DNA of 64,000 nt, taken from NCBI GenBank assembly GCA_949291945.1, contig CASEXH010000033.1, forward strand, positions 1-64,000, given 5' to 3'. This document shows, in pieces, positions 7,529 through 16,220 of the stretch. The notes beneath the pieces were generated by a model. It saw nothing but the letters and a program-made list of their open reading frames with translations. It was not told where the DNA came from and ran no database searches. Numbering within the stretch: position 1 is the stretch's first letter; the number at the start of each line of letters is the position of its first letter. The stretch is from an uncultured Bacillota bacterium. Its GTDB lineage: Bacteria; Bacillota; Clostridia; Lachnospirales; Lachnospiraceae. The position numbers and the translations under genes were made by a program.

Positions 7529-8368
7529 ATGAATAAAAAGAGAAAAATTCGTTTACTGCTGGGCGGTATTCTGACTTTGGCGCTGGTGGCTACATGCGGT
7601 GTTGTATATCAGTCTGGGAGTAAGAGCACACCAAATGAGAAAGAACTTGTTATGGAGAACGAAGAGGATTCTGTTGACCAGGCAATAAAGACTGAGGACA
7701 GAGAGGACTCGGAGGAGGAAACGGAAGATGCCAATACATCTAACGTAGAAGGAACAAGAGATGTGGAAGACCAGGCGGAGTCAGAAACCGATGGAACGGA
7801 CCAGACAGAGGATACACAGGATCAGGGAACAAGTACTCAGGATACAGGAACCGAAGAGACAGATGAAAACCAGGAAGAGACGGCACAGGATTCTGAGACG
7901 GCTTCTGCTCAGATAACCGAGCAGGTGGAAACAGCCATGGCACCGGATTTGAATTTTACGGAAAGTTCTCTTATGGAGTGGCCGGTAAGCGGACAGGTAG
8001 TTATTGATTTCAATATGGATAATACAGTGTATTTTCCTACATTGAATGTTTATAAGACAAGCCCTGCTATTGCAATATCCGCAGAAGTAGGAGCGCCGGT
8101 TATGGCAGTGGCCAACGGACAGATTCTGTCTATTACGGAAAATGAAGAGACAGGAACTACAGTGACTGTAGATATGGGGAACGGATATCAGGCTATTTAC
8201 GGACAATTAAAGGATGTTCCTTTCCAGGCAGAAGAATATGTTTCTGCAGGAGCAGTTTTGGGATATATTAATGAGCCTACTAAATATTACACAAAAGAAG
8301 GGGCAAATCTCTATTTTGCTCTTCAGAAAGATGGGACTCCGTTGGATCCCCTTCAGTATCTTCCATAA
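7529..8368 (+). CDS. spoIIQ: SpoIIQ-like protein with degenerate M23/LytM domain
   Basis: A 279-residue protein with an N-terminal transmembrane segment (about residues 10-29), a long acidic Glu/Asp/Thr linker (about 40-135) and a C-terminal M23/LytM fold (about 155-279). The fold is visible in GAPVMAVANGQILSI and VSAGAVLGYI. The usual zinc ligands are absent: the YGHL histidine is Gln (YGQL) and the HLHFE motif reads NLYFAL. It is therefore probably a binding rather than a cutting domain, like SpoIIQ of Bacillus, the forespore partner of SpoIIIAH. ATG 7529 follows AGAGG by eight bases; an in-frame GTG lies at 7520. Confidence 0.75.
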   Translation: MNKKRKIRLLLGGILTLALVATCGVVYQSGSKSTPNEKELVMENEEDSVDQAIKTEDREDSEEETEDANTSNVEGTRDVEDQAESETDGTDQTEDTQDQGTSTQDTGTEETDENQEETAQDSETASAQITEQVETAMAPDLNFTESSLMEWPVSGQVVIDFNMDNTVYFPTLNVYKTSPAIAISAEVGAPVMAVANGQILSITENEETGTTVTVDMGNGYQAIYGQLKDVPFQAEEYVSAGAVLGYINEPTKYYTKEGANLYFALQKDGTPLDPLQYLP

Positions 8369-8394
8369 AAACGGAAGTGATTCACAAATTCAGG

Positions 8395-8460
8395 CTGTAA
8401 GAGTATAATAAAGTATGCGGAGAAAAATCCGCAGCCGATCATACTCTTACAGTCTTTTTT
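8395..8460 (+). terminator. Terminator after spoIIQ-like gene
   Basis: Outer stem CTGTAAGAGTAT/ATACTCTTACAG encloses a second stem (TGCGG/CCGCA) and is followed by TCTTTTTT. Confidence 0.88.
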
Positions 8461-8596
8461 GACGGTTCCTGCTTTTGCGGCAGATGGATCCGTTCTACAG
8501 GTAAAGTACTATTTTATCGGCAGCTTAATATATAGGGCGTCATGTCTTGCTCTGTATGCAGATGAGACGTCCATTACATAGATCAGGAGCAGAAGA

Positions 8597-8920
8597 ATGA
8601 ATTATACCTATATACTCCGGTGTCGGGATGGAAGCCTCTATACTGGGTGGACAAACAATCTGGAAAGGCGGCTGGCCTGTCATAATGAGGGAAAAGGCGC
8701 TAAATATACCAGGACCCGCCGGCCGGTGGAACTGGCCTATTATGAAGCTTTTCAGACAAAGGAAGAGGCCATGAGACGGGAATGGGAAATTAAACATATG
8801 ACAAGAAAAAGAAAAATCCTGCTGATAGAGCATCGGTCAGATAATGCAGAAGCAGCAGGAACAGATAAAGTAAGCCGACGGAAAGCCCGTCGGCCGGAAA
8901 ATATTAAAAAACCTTTATGA
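8597..8920 (+). CDS. GIY-YIG nuclease superfamily protein (YazA/YhbQ type)
   Basis: A 107-residue single-domain GIY-YIG protein. The core reads YTYILRCRDGSLYTGWTNNLERRL, with YIL and YTG replacing GIY and YIG as in the YhbQ/YazA group. The conserved Arg lies in the helix and the C-terminal REWEIKHMTRKRK is typical. The group is presumed to act on structured DNA, but the precise role is not settled. The C-terminus is basic. The last 17 bases overlap the 3' end of the convergent nagA gene. Confidence 0.85.
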   Translation: MNYTYILRCRDGSLYTGWTNNLERRLACHNEGKGAKYTRTRRPVELAYYEAFQTKEEAMRREWEIKHMTRKRKILLIEHRSDNAEAAGTDKVSRRKARRPENIKKPL

Positions 8921-10007
8921 GATCATACTGGCTGTCCACGATCAGCAGATCGCTGTATTTGCCGGGAGTGATGGATCCCACTTTATCGTAGATTCCAATA
9001 CTTTTCGCCGGATTTCTGGTGGCAGCGAAGATGGATGTGGATTCGGGAATGCCGAATTCTATGGCCTTTTTCATACAGTCAAAAAGGTTGGTGGCAGAGC
9101 CGGCGATAGTCCCGTCAGAAAGGGCGGCAAACCGGTCTTTCATATAGACAGCCTGTCCGCCCAGTTCGTATTCTCCGTCAGGCATTCCTGTGGCCATCAT
9201 GGAATCGCTGATCAGACAGATGCGCTCTTCCCCGAACATTTTAAAGGCAGCCCGGATCATGGAAGGATGAATGTGATAACCGTCGCATATCAGCTCGACC
9301 ATGCAGTTCATTGTATCAAGAGCGGCCCCTATGACTCCCGGATCTCTGTGAGCAAAGGGGGGCATGGCGTTGAAGAGATGGGTCACATGGGCGGCACCGG
9401 CCTCCATGGCTGCCTTGGCGCAGTCATAATCAGCGGTGGTATGACCGATGGAGATCATGACCTCATCTTTCAGCTCTCGAACAAAGTCAAGAGCACGTTC
9501 TTCCTTTGGTGAGAGGGTTACCAGCTTTATAATATTTCCGCAGCGTTCGTTGCAGAGACGGAAAAATTCCGGATCCGGAGGGCAGATATGTTCCGCCGCC
9601 TGGGCACCTTTTTTCTTTATGTCTACAAAAGGACCTTCCATATTGATCCCTGCGATCCTGGCCATGTCAGAGGAAGTTTCCATATCCTTTACAGAAGAGA
9701 AGATTTCCAGAAGTCTTTCTTTTGCCAGGGTCATGGATGTGGGACAGTAGGAGGTGATGCCATGGGATTTCTCATACTGGAGAATTGTCTTCAGCCCTTC
9801 AGAATCTGCATCGCAGAAATCATGACCAAAGGCTCCGTGGCTGTGGATGTCTACCAGTCCCGGAAGGACTTTCATACCCTGAGCGTCATAGACGCTTTTG
9901 TCTTCTGTCTCGGATTCTGAGGAGACAATCTTTCCTTTATGAATATAGATGTCTTTTGGCACAAAGGTGCCGTCTTCCTGGAATACCAATCCGTTTTTAA
10001 TAATCAT
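8904..10007 (-). CDS. nagA: N-acetylglucosamine-6-phosphate deacetylase
   Basis: A 367-residue amidohydrolase-fold enzyme that deacetylates GlcNAc-6-P to GlcN-6-P, feeding NagB and amino sugar recycling. Motifs: GLVDIHSHGAFGHDF (metal site), GINMEGPFVDIKKKGAQ, ISIGHTTADYDCA, HLFNAMPPFAHRDPG, LISDSMMATGMPDG with the catalytic Asp, and AGSATNLFDCM. Length is usual for the family. It is a single gene, not beside nagB. A second, ruined nagA lies next to nagB at about 37 kb, so this is probably the working copy. Confidence 0.93.
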   Translation of the reverse strand: MIIKNGLVFQEDGTFVPKDIYIHKGKIVSSESETEDKSVYDAQGMKVLPGLVDIHSHGAFGHDFCDADSEGLKTILQYEKSHGITSYCPTSMTLAKERLLEIFSSVKDMETSSDMARIAGINMEGPFVDIKKKGAQAAEHICPPDPEFFRLCNERCGNIIKLVTLSPKEERALDFVRELKDEVMISIGHTTADYDCAKAAMEAGAAHVTHLFNAMPPFAHRDPGVIGAALDTMNCMVELICDGYHIHPSMIRAAFKMFGEERICLISDSMMATGMPDGEYELGGQAVYMKDRFAALSDGTIAGSATNLFDCMKKAIEFGIPESTSIFAATRNPAKSIGIYDKVGSITPGKYSDLLIVDSQYDLIKVF

Positions 10008-10124
10008 ACTAAATCTCCTTTACATTCTGTATACTTTCTATCTGAACACCATTATAAAATCCCTGGCAGGCAAATTCAATGGATTACCTGTAAAGAAAAT
10101 TTTTTCTTTTTCAGAACAAAAAAC

Positions 10125-10217
10125 AGCTGCCGCATCAATCAAAATCGAAAATATTTATACATTTTATTCCTGCGTGCAATGTATAAAAATTTCTTATATA
10201 TGACTAATGCGGCAGCT
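10125..10217 (-). terminator. Nested terminator after rubrerythrin
   Basis: Outer arms AGCTGCCGCAT (10125-10135) and ATGCGGCAGCT (10207-10217) are followed on the minus strand by GTTTTTT. Inside is a second perfect stem, TTTATACATT/AATGTATAAA (10154-10187). It ends the rubrerythrin transcript. Confidence 0.75.
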
Positions 10218-10227
10218 ATTTGGAAAA

Positions 10228-10764
10228 TTAATAGTTTTCTACTTTTCGTTCAAAGTAAGCCTTTGGATGAGCGCAAACCGGGCAAATTTCAGGAGCTTCC
10301 TCTGCCATATGTACATATCCGCAGTTTCTGCACTTCCAGCCTAAAGGTGCATCCCCCTTAAAGGTTTTGTCAGCTTTGTAGCTTTCCAGCAGCTTCAGGT
10401 AGCGCTTTTCATGAGCTGCTTCTACTTTTGCAACCCCTTCAAATTTAGCGGCCAGCTCCGGGAAGCCTTCTTCTCTGGCTTCTCTTGCCATCCGGGCATA
10501 CATATCTGTCCACTCATAGTTTTCTCCTGCAGCGGCGTCCTCCAAGTTGGTTGCTACATCATGGATGCCGTGGATTTCTTTAAACCACATCTTGGCATGT
10601 TCCTTTTCTTGGTCTGCGGTTTCCAGATAGAGAGCGGCTAACTGTTCATAGCCGGCTTTCTTTGCTGCGGAGGCGTAGTAGGTATATTTATTTCTTGCCT
10701 GGGATTCCCCTGCGAATGCTTCCAGTAAGTTCTGTTCTGTCTTGGTTCCTGCGTATTTGCTCAT
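10228..10764 (-). CDS. rbr: Rubrerythrin
   Basis: A 178-residue rubrerythrin that reduces hydrogen peroxide in anaerobes. The N-terminal four-helix diiron domain shows [30 protein letters not shown] and [14 protein letters not shown] carrying the Glu/His ligands. The C-terminal rubredoxin-like domain has CRNCGY and [11 protein letters not shown], giving the FeS4 site. It lies downstream of the reverse rubrerythrin gene in the same orientation, separated by a highly structured 237-base spacer, and is probably part of the same peroxide response. Confidence 0.94.
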   Translation of the reverse strand: MSKYAGTKTEQNLLEAFAGESQARNKYTYYASAAKKAGYEQLAALYLETADQEKEHAKMWFKEIHGIHDVATNLEDAAAGENYEWTDMYARMAREAREEGFPELAAKFEGVAKVEAAHEKRYLKLLESYKADKTFKGDAPLGWKCRNCGYVHMAEEAPEICPVCAHPKAYFERKVENY

Positions 10765-10843
10765 AGTAAAAACCTCCTTAATATGTATTTATATATTACA
10801 TAGTTTTGCGAAAAATTTAAAATAGATTCTAAAAATGAAGAAT

Positions 10844-10962
10844 CGGCCCATAACTCAAAGACCCCGTATGCTTGCATCGGGGTCTTTGACCCTTGCGGCA
10901 GGCCTACGTTCCACTTCGGTCAGTGCCTGCAGGAATGAAGGATTCTATTGATTTATGGGCCG
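10844..10962. other. Three-way-junction-like structured spacer
   Basis: Outer arms CGGCCCATAA (10844) and TTATGGGCCG (10953) enclose two hairpins: CAAAGACCCCG/CGGGGTCTTTG (10856-10888) and GCAGGC/GCCTGC (10898-10930). It sits between the two rubrerythrin genes and could attenuate transcription or protect the mRNA. No T tract follows on the minus strand that would mark a simple terminator. Confidence 0.6.
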
Positions 10963-11001
10963 GTTTTACAGTTTCAGTTTTACAGTTTTGAAAATTGGAA
11001 A

Positions 11002-11544
11002 TTAGCCGAAGTATCTCTTCAGAAGGCCTGCGAAAGCTTTTCCATGACGTGCCTCGTCTCTTGCCATTTCATGAACTGTATCATGGATAGCGTCCAGGTT
11101 AGCGGCTTTTGCACGTTTTGCCAGATCAAATTTACCAGCTGTAGCACCATTTTCAGCTTCTACACGCATTTCCAGGTTTTTCTTTGTGCTGTCTGTAACA
11201 ACTTCACCTAACAGCTCTGCAAATTTTGCAGCATGTTCAGCTTCTTCGTAAGCTGCTTTTTCCCAGTATAAACCGATTTCAGGATATCCTTCTCTGTGAG
11301 CAACTCTTGCCATAGCCAGGTACATACCAACTTCTTTGCACTCGCCTTCATAGTTTGCTCTTAAGTCTTCCATAATGTCTTCGCTTGCGCCCTGAGCAAC
11401 TCCTACTACATGTTCTGCAGCCCAGCTCATTTCTCCAGACTGTTCTGTGAACTTATCAGCAGGTGCTCCGCATACTGGACATTTTTCAGGAGCTGCATCG
11501 CCTTCATAAACATAACCACATACATTACATACAAATTTCTTCAT
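11002..11544 (-). CDS. Reverse rubrerythrin
   Basis: A 180-residue protein with the rubredoxin domain at the N-terminus ([25 protein letters not shown]) and the diiron ferritin-like domain after it. This is the reversed order of classical rubrerythrin, known from clostridia as a highly induced NADH peroxidase/oxidase component. Ligand motifs are [26 protein letters not shown] and [20 protein letters not shown] precedes the start. Its promoter overlaps a Fur-family palindrome, and the Fur-like gene lies immediately upstream. Confidence 0.93.
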   Translation of the reverse strand: MKKFVCNVCGYVYEGDAAPEKCPVCGAPADKFTEQSGEMSWAAEHVVGVAQGASEDIMEDLRANYEGECKEVGMYLAMARVAHREGYPEIGLYWEKAAYEEAEHAAKFAELLGEVVTDSTKKNLEMRVEAENGATAGKFDLAKRAKAANLDAIHDTVHEMARDEARHGKAFAGLLKRYFG

Positions 11545-11613
11545 AATCTTGTTCTCCTTTTCTTATTGAATTTTATTAAATCTGGCTTTGCCAGGTTTTT
11601 ACAGAAATTTAAT

Positions 11614-11632
11614 AATAGTAATGATTACTATT
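11614..11632 (-). promoter_or_regulatory. Fur/PerR-type operator upstream of reverse rubrerythrin
   Basis: AATAGTAATGATTACTATT is a near-perfect 19-base palindrome. A minus-strand promoter with -35 TTGACA (11671-11676) and -10 TAGATT (11648-11653), 17 bases apart, lies just upstream, so the palindrome covers the early transcribed region. It matches the operator of the adjacent regulator gene. Confidence 0.75.
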
Positions 11633-11672
11633 TTTTTCTCTATGTCAAATCTAACATACTAGAGAAAAACTG

Positions 11673-12080
11673 TCAACTACTTTTCTGTAAATTTTTTTTC
11701 TCCAGGCAATTTTTACAGATACCGTAGAAAGTTGTAGTGTGAGCAAGGATCTTCCCGTCAAAATTTTCAGAGGCTTTCCGGGTAATGTAGTCCATATCTG
11801 CCATTTCAATATCCTTGATGCAGTGGCAGTGGGTACAGATAAAATGACTGTGGGGTTTGGTGTTGCAGTCAAACCGGTCAGGGCCGTTCCCTGTGGAAAT
11901 CTTGGCAATTTCCCCCAACTCCACCAGGAGAGACAGATTCCTGTATACAGTTCCCAGGCTGATGTTGGGGAATTCTTCTTTGATCCCTGCGTATACATTA
12001 TCCGCAGTAGGATGTTCGTGACAGTTCCGGACAAAGTCCCGGATAGATTCTCTTTGCCTGCTGTATTTCAATGTAGCCAT
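11673..12080 (-). CDS. Fur-family regulator, PerR-like
   Basis: A 135-residue Fur-family repressor. The winged helix contains HPTADNVYAGIKEEFPNISLGTVYRNL. The regulatory metal region follows with DRFDCNTKPHSHFICTHCHC. Structural zinc CxxC pairs are CTHC and CKNC. Its position directly upstream of two rubrerythrin genes, with matching palindromes at its own promoter and at theirs, suggests a peroxide-sensing PerR role with autoregulation. Metal identity cannot be read from sequence, so Fur or Zur remain alternatives. The ATG follows AAAGGAGAGG. Confidence 0.87.
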   Translation of the reverse strand: MATLKYSRQRESIRDFVRNCHEHPTADNVYAGIKEEFPNISLGTVYRNLSLLVELGEIAKISTGNGPDRFDCNTKPHSHFICTHCHCIKDIEMADMDYITRKASENFDGKILAHTTTFYGICKNCLEKKNLQKSS

Positions 12081-12125
12081 GGGGATCCTCTCCTTTCTAT
12101 CGCCGGAATATCTCTGACGATTAAT

Positions 12126-12144
12126 AATAGTAATTGTTACTGAT
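12126..12144 (-). promoter_or_regulatory. Operator and promoter of the PerR-like gene
   Basis: AATAGTAATTGTTACTGAT shares the AGTAAT-N-RTTACT core with the operator at 11614. The minus-strand promoter is -35 TTGACT (12171-12176), 17 bases, -10 TATCTT (12148-12153). The promoter-then-box layout equals that of the reverse rubrerythrin gene, indicating autoregulation. Confidence 0.7.
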
Positions 12145-12193
12145 ACTAAGATAACATATTAGATTAAAACAGTCAAGTATCTTTTGCTATTTT

Positions 12194-12862
12194 TTATGGC
12201 TGCAGCTGCCTGAAACTTGACAGACGTCTTTCATACTGCTTTTTTGTCATAACAAACAGTCCTTCCCCGTCTTTTGCATGTCCTGTAAGGATACGGAAAA
12301 AGTCAACGATCCCCCAATAAATATTAACGCTAAATAGAATAGAAGCAATAACGGCAAGAGCAGGAATATCCATACCCGCAGAGGCTCCGGCAATGGAAAT
12401 TGTAAAGAAGAGAATGGCGGCCAAATCTATCAATATGGAAATAAGAGCCCGTCTTATATGACCAAGATAAAAGTTCTGTACACCAAACAGACCAAAAAAG
12501 AGAGCAAGAAGACCGGCGGCAGGAAGGCTTTTGGAAGACCGTAAAGTATACTTGGACAACGTCTGCTTTTTTTGGAAAACATATTGTCCGGTGGAAGTGT
12601 CAAAAAGCTGCGGGAGCTGATCCGGGGAGGCTTTACATAGATCCTTGTACTGCCTGGAAGTCAGCATAAAGGTATTGCCGCAATGGGGACATTGGGTACG
12701 GTAAGAACTGGTATAGCGCATAAAAGGGATCCAGAAAATGCGGGCAGTCTGCCGGGATTTCAGAAGAGGAAAATCTGTGGAAATATGGCAGACAGGACAG
12801 GTCATATTATGGAGGATCCGGTCAGTCAAGGTTACGGTTTTGATGTCAACTCTGTAAATCAT
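12194..12862 (-). CDS. Zinc-ribbon and TM2-domain membrane protein
   Basis: A 222-residue protein. The N-terminal half has CPVC and CPHCGNTF pairs, consistent with a zinc ribbon. The C-terminal half is a TM2 domain: ALFFGLFGVQNFYLGHIRRAL, then two further hydrophobic segments, and GIVDFFRILTG. TM2 proteins are widespread and poorly understood. I chose the ATG at 12862 with AAGGAG upstream; an in-frame upstream extension to 12931 has no good ribosome binding site. It stands alone between the PerR-like gene and the divergent LacI regulator. Confidence 0.78.
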   Translation of the reverse strand: MIYRVDIKTVTLTDRILHNMTCPVCHISTDFPLLKSRQTARIFWIPFMRYTSSYRTQCPHCGNTFMLTSRQYKDLCKASPDQLPQLFDTSTGQYVFQKKQTLSKYTLRSSKSLPAAGLLALFFGLFGVQNFYLGHIRRALISILIDLAAILFFTISIAGASAGMDIPALAVIASILFSVNIYWGIVDFFRILTGHAKDGEGLFVMTKKQYERRLSSFRQLQP

Positions 12863-13027
12863 AAAAATACAACACTCCTTCTTTTTTGCTCCCCTTGACA
12901 AATTTCTAAAGAAACCGTATTCTTTAGTCATTCGTAAGGAGAAAGATGCAATTTTATATTCCTATTATACAATTTCGCATTGGTGAAGAAAAGAGAAGAT
13001 ACTATAAAATCTTGGGAGGCCGGGGAT

Positions 13028-14008
13028 ATGGCAAGTATTAAAGATGTGGCGAATCTGGCTGGAGTAGGTCTGGGAACCGCTTCCAGAGCACTGTCAGGAA
13101 ACGGGTATGTAGCCCCTGAGACAAAAAAGAAGATTGAAGAGGCGGCCAGAAGGCTGTCCTATACGCCGAATGTCCTTGCGCAGAATCTGCTGAAGAACCG
13201 ATCCGGGATCATAGGTATACTGGTTCCGGCTCTGGATCACTGTTTTTTTTCCAGACTTGTCCAGGAACTGGAATCAGATCTGTATAAAAAAGGATATAAG
13301 ACGATGCTGTGTTGTACGGTAAGCGGAGAGCATGGGGAACAGGACTATCTGGATATGCTGGAAAATAATATGGTAGACGGGATCATTACAGCCACCCATT
13401 CTTTTAATGACGAGGCGTATCTGAAAAGCAACCGGGTGATCGTATCCTTTGACAGAGATTTCCAGGGGCGTATCCCTATGGTAAGATCCGACCATGAAGG
13501 AGCAGGTAGGATGGCAGCAGAGCGTTTTATCCGGCAGGGCTGCAGGAAGGTGCTGAATATTTATGGAGAAGATGCAAAAGAGGGGCATATCCTGGTAGGG
13601 ATCGCCCACAGGGAGTTAAGCGCCTGTCTGAAAGCTTCCGGGATAGAGGTGGCGGAGGAGTATACCAGTCAGGACAGATTCACTATGACTTATTATTCTG
13701 AAAAGGCAGGGGAGTGTCTGGAAAAATATCGGGATATTGACGGCGTCTTTGCTTCAGACCCTCTGGCAGAGGCTTTTTTGTGGGAGAGTGAGAGAAGAGG
13801 AAGGAAAGTTCCCCGGGATCTGAAGATCATAAGTTATGACGGAACGGAAATGACCGGGAGTATCTCTCCCAGGATCAGCGCCATAGTACAGCAGATTGAC
13901 AAAATTTCCGGGAATCTTACAGATATTTTGACAAGACGGATCCGGGGAGAAGAGATTATAGAGGATAAGATAACGGAAATTTTGTGGCGGCAGGGAGAAA
14001 CCTGCTGA
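13028..14008 (+). CDS. LacI-family transcriptional regulator
   Basis: A 326-residue regulator. The N-terminal helix-turn-helix reads ASIKDVANLAGVGLGTASRALSGNGYV with the hinge helix following at YTPNVLAQNL, then a periplasmic-binding-protein-like sugar domain (RSGIIGILVPALDHCFFSRL onward). The start at 13028 follows GGGAGG. The amylosucrase-like gene begins 134 bases downstream, preceded by a LacI-type palindrome placed on its own promoter, so this protein is the likely repressor of that gene. The effector sugar is unknown; sucrose or a derivative is a reasonable guess. Confidence 0.9.
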   Translation: MASIKDVANLAGVGLGTASRALSGNGYVAPETKKKIEEAARRLSYTPNVLAQNLLKNRSGIIGILVPALDHCFFSRLVQELESDLYKKGYKTMLCCTVSGEHGEQDYLDMLENNMVDGIITATHSFNDEAYLKSNRVIVSFDRDFQGRIPMVRSDHEGAGRMAAERFIRQGCRKVLNIYGEDAKEGHILVGIAHRELSACLKASGIEVAEEYTSQDRFTMTYYSEKAGECLEKYRDIDGVFASDPLAEAFLWESERRGRKVPRDLKIISYDGTEMTGSISPRISAIVQQIDKISGNLTDILTRRIRGEEIIEDKITEILWRQGETC

Positions 14009-14024
14009 AAAGGAAAGACGGGGA

Positions 14025-14074
14025 TTGACAAAGCAGATAGGAGTCCTTATAGTTAAATTGTGGAAAGGTTTCCA
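14025..14074 (+). promoter_or_regulatory. Promoter with LacI-type operator for the GH13 gene
   Basis: Perfect -35 TTGACA (14025-14030), 17-base spacer, -10 TATAGT (14048-14053), then TGGAAAGGTTTCCA at 14061-14074, right at the expected transcription start. The palindrome has the TGGAAA/TTTCCA halves of LacI-family operators, so binding would block initiation. Confidence 0.8.
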
Positions 14075-14142
14075 TAAAAGCAGGACACAGAACAAAGGAA
14101 ACTATTGTATATAGAATAAACCGGTAGAAAGGGGAAAAAGAA

Positions 14143-15948
14143 ATGTCAATGGACAGGCTGAAGAGTCTTTATTACGGACTCTATGGAGAAAACGGAATTA
14201 CCAATTTTTTCTATGATCAGCTGGTAGGGATCATGGAGACAGCCAAAGCCAACAGAAGTCCGCAGTTAAAGCGCCAGGATAAGAAAGGAAATTCCTGGTA
14301 TCTGTCGGAAAAGATGGTAGGCGTGATGCTGTATGTGGACAAATTCAGCGAGGACTTAAAGAAATTCGAGTCAAAAATTGAATATTTAAGCGATCTGGGA
14401 GTTACCTATGTGCATTTTATGCCGCTGCTCCAGCCGAGAGAAGGCCAAAACGACGGAGGATATGCGGTGGCGGATTATCTTAATGTGGATAAAAGACTGG
14501 GAACCATGGATCAGCTGGAAAGAGTTGTGGGAAAATTAAAAAGAAAAGGGATCCGTACCTGTATCGATTTCGTGCTGAACCACACGGCTAAAGAACATGA
14601 ATGGGCCCAGAGATCCAAGAAAAACGAACCCGGCTATGAAGATATGTACTATATGTTCGACAACTATGGGATCCCTTCAGAGTACGAAAAAACAATGACC
14701 GAGATTTTCCCTTCTGTAGCACCGAAAAATTTTACTTATTATGAAGATATCCAGAAGTTTGTTATGACCAGATTTTATGAATTTCAGTGGGATCTGAACT
14801 ATAAAAATCCCAACGTATTCAATAAGATCGCAGAGGTGCTCCTTACTCTGGCCAATAAAGGGATCGATATTTTCCGTCTGGATGCGATTCCTTATATGTG
14901 GAAGGAACTGGGAACAAATTGTATGAATCTTCCCCAGGTCCATACGCTCCTGAAGATGTATGAAATGATCGTGGAGGAAGTGTGCCCGTCAGTGATCTTC
15001 CTTGGGGAAGCTATTGTAGAACCTCATGAGATCGTGAAATATTTTGGTACGCCGCAGGAGAAAGAGTGCCATATTATGTATAATGCGTCTCTTATGGTCC
15101 TTCTGTGGAATTCCCTGGCTACCAGAGATGTAAGACTGATGGAAAAATCCCTTGCCATTGACTATGGAACGCCGGAGGACGGAGTGTGGATCAATTACGC
15201 CAGATGTCATGACGACATCGGATGGGGATTTGAGACGAATATTATCCGGGAGCTGGGAATGGATCCGGAGGCTCACAAACAGTTCATTATCCAGTTTATG
15301 GAAGGAAAATTTCCGGGAAGCTTCTCCAGAGGAGAACTGTATGAGTTTAATCCTCAGACTCTGGATGCGAGAAACAGCGGAACTATGGCCTCTATGTGCG
15401 GACTGGAAGAGGCTATAGTGGAAAAAGACCGGTATAAACTGGAGCTTTCTGTGAAGCGGATCCTTCTGCTGAACAGCATTATCATTTCCTACACAGGGAT
15501 CCCTCTTCTTTACAGCGGAGATGAGCTTGGACAGCTGAACTGGTGGGATTACAAGAAGGATTCAAAGATCGCCCATGATTCCCGGTGGCTCCACCGCCCG
15601 CCTATGGACTGGGAAAAAGCGGCTAACCGCCATGACCAGAGCACGGTAGAAGGAATTCTTTTCAGCAGGATCAAGGAAATGATCGAGGTCAGAAAGAGCC
15701 ATGATGTATTTTCCTCAAAACTTCATTCTATACCTGTGGATACCCAGAATAAAGCGGTGTTTGGCTTCCATAAGGAAAATCGGATGCTGGTGCTGGCAAA
15801 CTTCAGCGAACGGGAGCAGGTGGTGGACTGCAATACAGTCAACTGGTTCGGGCTGCCCGGGGAACTTCATGATCTGATCCAGGGCAAAACCGTAAGACTA
15901 TGGGAAAATATCGTCCTGGGTCCCTACGAATATTTGTGGCTGGTATAA
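14143..15948 (+). CDS. Amylosucrase-like GH13 enzyme
   Basis: A 601-residue alpha-amylase superfamily protein of amylosucrase type, which transfers glucose from sucrose to a glucan, releasing fructose. Seen: GGYAVADYLNVDKRLG near the N-terminus of the barrel, CIDFVLNHTAKEH, nucleophile D247 in FRLDAIPYMWK, acid/base E289 in FLGEAIVEP, and the RCHDDIGWGF motif with D357/D358, which is characteristic of amylosucrases and the closely related sucrose hydrolases. Length fits amylosucrase (about 630). Hydrolysis rather than polymer synthesis is possible. No signal peptide, so it acts on sucrose inside the cell. Controlled by the upstream LacI protein. Confidence 0.83.
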   Translation: MSMDRLKSLYYGLYGENGITNFFYDQLVGIMETAKANRSPQLKRQDKKGNSWYLSEKMVGVMLYVDKFSEDLKKFESKIEYLSDLGVTYVHFMPLLQPREGQNDGGYAVADYLNVDKRLGTMDQLERVVGKLKRKGIRTCIDFVLNHTAKEHEWAQRSKKNEPGYEDMYYMFDNYGIPSEYEKTMTEIFPSVAPKNFTYYEDIQKFVMTRFYEFQWDLNYKNPNVFNKIAEVLLTLANKGIDIFRLDAIPYMWKELGTNCMNLPQVHTLLKMYEMIVEEVCPSVIFLGEAIVEPHEIVKYFGTPQEKECHIMYNASLMVLLWNSLATRDVRLMEKSLAIDYGTPEDGVWINYARCHDDIGWGFETNIIRELGMDPEAHKQFIIQFMEGKFPGSFSRGELYEFNPQTLDARNSGTMASMCGLEEAIVEKDRYKLELSVKRILLLNSIIISYTGIPLLYSGDELGQLNWWDYKKDSKIAHDSRWLHRPPMDWEKAANRHDQSTVEGILFSRIKEMIEVRKSHDVFSSKLHSIPVDTQNKAVFGFHKENRMLVLANFSEREQVVDCNTVNWFGLPGELHDLIQGKTVRLWENIVLGPYEYLWLV

Positions 15949-15981
15949 AAAGAAAAAGGATAAGGGGAAGAAGAAAATATA

Positions 15982-16029
15982 AAAAGCAGGAAAGACTGAA
16001 AGGGTATCCAGACAGTCTTTCCTGCTTTT
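15982..16029 (+). terminator. Terminator after GH13 gene
   Basis: Perfect 17-bp stem, AAAAGCAGGAAAGACTG with its complement CAGTCTTTCCTGCTTTT, and a 14-base loop. Confidence 0.92.
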
Positions 16030-16220
16030 CCATTTGTTTTGAACCATTTTTAGAAAAAAGGAGAAAAACCAAAAAAACTTGCTCTTGCTTTTTATAGAAG
16101 ACTGTTGTAGTATAATAAATATCGAAACATAGTTTTTGAAACTACATAATAAAATTATGAATACCAATTAACAAAATGAAATATACTGTATAGGCAAAAA
16201 TAAGAACAGGAGTGGTGAGT

